A stretch of DNA of 64,000 nucleotides, from the NCBI RefSeq assembly GCF_047511655.1, contig NC_133392.1:97705042-97769041 (forward strand), read 5' to 3'. The notes under the pieces were generated by a model. That model did not search any database. It was not told where the DNA came from and saw nothing but the letters and a program-made list of their open reading frames with translations. The DNA comes from Castor canadensis. Its lineage: Eukaryota; Chordata; Mammalia; Rodentia; Castoridae. Positions 61,303 through 64,000 of the stretch are shown here, in pieces. Numbering within the stretch: the stretch's first letter is position 1; each line of letters begins with the position of its first letter. Made by a program: the position numbers and the translations under genes.

Positions 61303-61861
61303 CTCCATTTTTATCCCTCCAATGCCTTTATACCATTTCTGATATACACTAAGGAATTAAGTGTGTGCTATTTCATATTTAAGACTCTATGAGTTCACTC
61401 TACTCAAAAAATAGATTATGAGGAGGCCTAATATCTCAAATATGCATATTTTATAGCAATGCTTTTAAGCTATAAAAATTCCTGCTTTGTTTTTAAGGTC
61501 TAAGTTTGTTCCTACACATCAGTATAAAAGAATCTCAAAGACCTTTGCTTCAGCCAAAAAAACCCAACATTTATCATACTTACAGCTTCAGAACTATCTG
61601 CTAAAACTGCTATTGCAAATACGTACCACTTTTTATAAGAAAATATAAATACAAAAAATTAATCTTGGAAAGAAATTAAAGTATAGATTAATAAGCCTGA
61701 ACTTTATTCATGTAAATCATTATCGACTAAAATAAGGTACCCAAGAAATGGTGAGCAAGCTCCACCTATTGCTAATCAGTTTATTTTTAAACTGTTACTA
61801 AATTCAGTGATTTGGTCCTACCCAAATAGGACCTCTAATTAAAGAGAGTAAAGACAATCTT

Positions 61862-61970
61862 GAGGCTGGGGTATAGCTCGGTGGTACAGCACTTGCCAGC
61901 ATGTATGAGGTTCTGCGTTTGATCCCAGCATTCCAAAAAAAAAAAAGAAGAAAAAAGGAAAAGAAATCTC
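61862..61970 (+). mobile_element. ID SINE
   Basis: gaggctggggtatagctcggtggtacagcacttgcc...gcgtttgatcccagcattcc plus A-rich tail. Confidence 0.9.
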
Positions 61971-62219
61971 AATTCCTAATTATCCTGTTAATTTTTTGGT
62001 AAGGACACATACCCTGCATAACATAAATATAACACATACTCTATACACATACAATAACAGAAGTCTCTTTTTAAAAATAAAAAATCATTCCTTGGTAAAG
62101 GTTTTAGTCCCATATTCTACCAATCTAAAGTCTAATTTCTACCAAAATAATTCAGAAAACATAGTCCTGTTTACTGTAAGATACACATAGATACTTTCAT
62201 TGTATTTCACATATATAAA

Positions 62220-62347
62220 ACTATGTATTTTTATGTGTATGTGTATGTGTTTGGGTTTTGTGTGTGTGTGTGTGGTATTGGGGTTTGAACTCAAGGCCTT
62301 GCACTTGATAGGCAAGTACTCTACCACTTAAGTCATGCCCCAGTCCT
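62220..62347 (-). mobile_element. SINE right half with (TG)n, reverse
   Basis: (TG)-rich stretch, then gtattggggtttgaactcaaggccttgc...agtactctaccacttaagtcatgcc. Confidence 0.9.
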
Positions 62348-62410
62348 AGATGTGAACCTTGAATCAAAATAATACACATTTGTGAATCTGCTACACATTT
62401 ATACTCACTT

Positions 62411-62606
62411 TATTTTTTGGTGGTGCTGGGGACCAAACCCAGGGTGCATGCTAGGTGAGTTCTCTACCCCTGTTCCATCCCCTATTCTTGTTTTTTTAGT
62501 TTGACACAGGGTATCACTATGTTGCACAGGCTGGCTTCAAACTCAGATCTTCCTCCCTGTGCCTCCTGAGTACTTGGATGACAGGCATGTATTCCCATGC
62601 TCTGCT
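62411..62606 (-). mobile_element. ID plus B1 composite SINE, reverse
   Basis: ggtggtgctggggaccaaacccagggtgc...gttctctacccc, then gacacagggtatcactatgttgcacaggctggcttcaaactcag...aggcatgtattccc. Confidence 0.85.
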
Positions 62607-62784
62607 CACTTTTCAAAACTTACAAAATTTATTTGTTAAGGAAAAATAATATAATTGTGCAGAAAACACTACTGTACATGGCTTTTTATTTGATATTCAT
62701 GATATTTGGTTCTCCAAATGAATTTTACACATCTTCAGAAACAGCAGCAGATAACCAAAGAATTAACTCATGCCTCCAAAACCA

Positions 62785-62995
62785 GACCTGTTTACTTTCA
62801 CATTCTTATCTCAGGCTCTTAAACAGGCAGCTTTCAGTTGTGAGGATGGGAAAGAAAAGAGGTGGAGAGGAAAAGTTAAAGGCTCTTCTACTTTCCACAT
62901 ATCCAAATCTAGATCTGTTTACTTTCAAGTTCTTATCTTATGCTGTTAAATAGGCAACTTTCAGTTATGGGAATGGGAAACAGATAGAAAAGAAT
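62785..62995 (+). repeat. Diverged tandem duplication, period about 127 bp
   Basis: gacctgtttactttcacattcttatctcaggctc...aggcagctttcagttgtgagg at 62785 recurs as gatctgtttactttcaagttcttatcttatgctg...aggcaactttcagttatggg at 62912. Roughly 80 aligned bases, around four fifths identical by eye. Confidence 0.85.
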
Positions 62996-63484
62996 AGTGA
63001 AGGGATATTCTGATTTGTGGTGGGAACTTTAGGCCCTGAGTCCTATGAAACAGCTCAACATTGAAGAACATGCTAATCTATATTGCTTTCTAATTGCTTC
63101 ATAAAACCAAGTCCTAACTGGCCAAGCAACCTGAAGATAAGGACCTTAGCCTTGTTGCTTACATATTCACTTCTTTGATCTTCTAGTAGTTGACTTTTTA
63201 AAATGTGTATTACTGTAACAATTAAATAAACACTTGCAAATTGATTTTGAAGCTATATTTGCCTTAAAAAAATTCATGTGACTCCCTCTGATGAACATTC
63301 CTTTTCCTTACAGGAAGGCTATAGTCACAAGGATACAGTTTTTGATTCTATGCAGTAGGCCAGCTAATTTATGGTCCTCCTTTTTACATAGCTCTCTTCA
63401 GTGACAAAAACAGTGTAAGGATCTACATAGAATAGTAAGATTGGGGTGGGAGAGGAAAGAAAGCATAAGGGTTAGAAAGAAACA

Positions 63485-64000
63485 AAAATAAACATGCTAT
63501 CACTCACAGATAATGCTCACAGAAATTCCAAAAGAACCCATGACAAATTACTAGAAGTAGAACAAATGGGTTCATCAGTGTGTTAATATTCAAATACAAA
63601 AATCAACACTAAGGTACCACCAATAAAAAATCAAAAATTGAAGACTTTAAAGAACTCCATTTAAAATGACAATGAAACTATAAGGGACCTACGGAAAAAG
63701 CTGTATAAGACCTTTAAGGGGAAAATTATAAAGCATTATGAAAGACATAAATGAAGACCTAATTCAAGAACCGTATCATGTTCCTAGCTAGAAAGATAAA
63801 TATGATGAAAATAAAAATTCTCCTACAGTTGATCAATAAATACAATGTAATAATTAAATCCCAAGAGAGTGTTTCATGAAACTTGACAAGCTGTCCTAAA
63901 TGTCACATGGAAAAGCAAAGGGCTAAGAATAATCAAAGCAAGTCTTTAAAAAAAGAACATAGTGAATGGACTCACTCTGGAAGGTATCAAGATTTAATAT
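63485..64000 (+). mobile_element. L1 ORF2 fragment
   Basis: aaaattgaagactttaaagaactcc, gaaagacataaatgaagacctaattcaag, aatcccaagagagtgtttcatgaaacttgacaagctgtcctaaatgtcacatggaaaag and taatcaaagcaagtc follow L1 ORF2 order. Frameshifted; runs off the right edge. Confidence 0.75.

Larger units (their letters stand above)
24885..64000 (-). other. MIGA1: MIGA1 gene, 3' half (mitoguardin 1, FAM73A)
   Basis: Mitoguardins are outer-mitochondrial-membrane proteins that act with MitoPLD (PLD6) to promote fusion and also form contacts with the ER. Nine coding exons in the window, all minus strand with AG/GT borders, join without frame breaks to about 333 residues ending ...LEAKAQ-stop. This is roughly the second half of the ~630-residue protein. 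The N-terminal membrane segments are off the right edge. The junction of the first two exons here encodes TDSFASAAE|LADHREV, an acidic/Ser-Phe stretch that may be the VAP-binding FFAT-like motif described for this family (inference). No further MIGA1 exon was found between 53740 and 64000. NEXN follows in the same orientation. Confidence 0.95.

Noticed and set aside
62597..62953. 118-codon plus-strand frame
   Set aside because: It crosses the diverged tandem duplication without preserving its reading frame between copies, and shows no known domain.
53740..64000. Search for earlier MIGA1 exons
   Set aside because: No minus-strand segment encodes the expected preceding residues with splice sites, so this part is treated as intron.

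Overview
The window is mammalian nuclear DNA, most likely from a rodent of the beaver/kangaroo-rat side (Castorimorpha; Castor is my best guess). The evidence is two orthologous vertebrate genes with GT/AG-bounded exons, plus dozens of copies of a dimeric SINE. That SINE has a 7SL-like left half ('cctgtaatcctagctactcaggagg') and an ID/tRNA-like right half ('ggctcaagtggtagagc...ctgagttcaaaccccagtacc'). The species is inferred from SINE style, not proven.

Two protein-coding genes lie head-to-tail on the minus strand. On the left is the 5' half of NEXN (nexilin, an actin-binding Z-disc protein). Its putative non-coding exon 1 lies in a CpG island at about 18.6-19.5 kb. The ATG exon is at 5708-5783 and three further coding exons are at 3976-4167, 3415-3493 and 3180-3328. 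The rest of NEXN lies off the left edge. On the right is the 3' half of MIGA1 (mitoguardin 1, an outer-mitochondrial-membrane protein promoting fusion). Nine coding exons run from 53739 down to the stop at 28916, followed by an apparently long 3' UTR with a candidate polyadenylation signal at about 24.9 kb. The 5' half of MIGA1 lies off the right edge. The order MIGA1 > CpG island > NEXN, same orientation, matches human 1p31.1 as I remember it; there a divergent lncRNA (NEXN-AS1) starts from the same island.

The remainder is intron and intergenic sequence dominated by transposable elements. There is a nested block of L1, Tigger, MaLR LTR and SINEs at 6.5-9.8 kb. Three further single MaLR LTRs lie at 21.5, 22.9 and 34.8 kb, and an almost complete two-LTR MaLR-type element lies at 47.4-49.9 kb. 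Other elements are Tigger, L2, MIR and MER5-type relics, several L1 3' ends and microsatellites. There is no tRNA or rRNA gene, CRISPR array or bacterial-type system. Nothing here is clearly a new biological system. The best leads are the NEXN uORF arrangement, an open unannotated extension of one MIGA1 exon, and a substitution cluster at a MIGA1 exon start.
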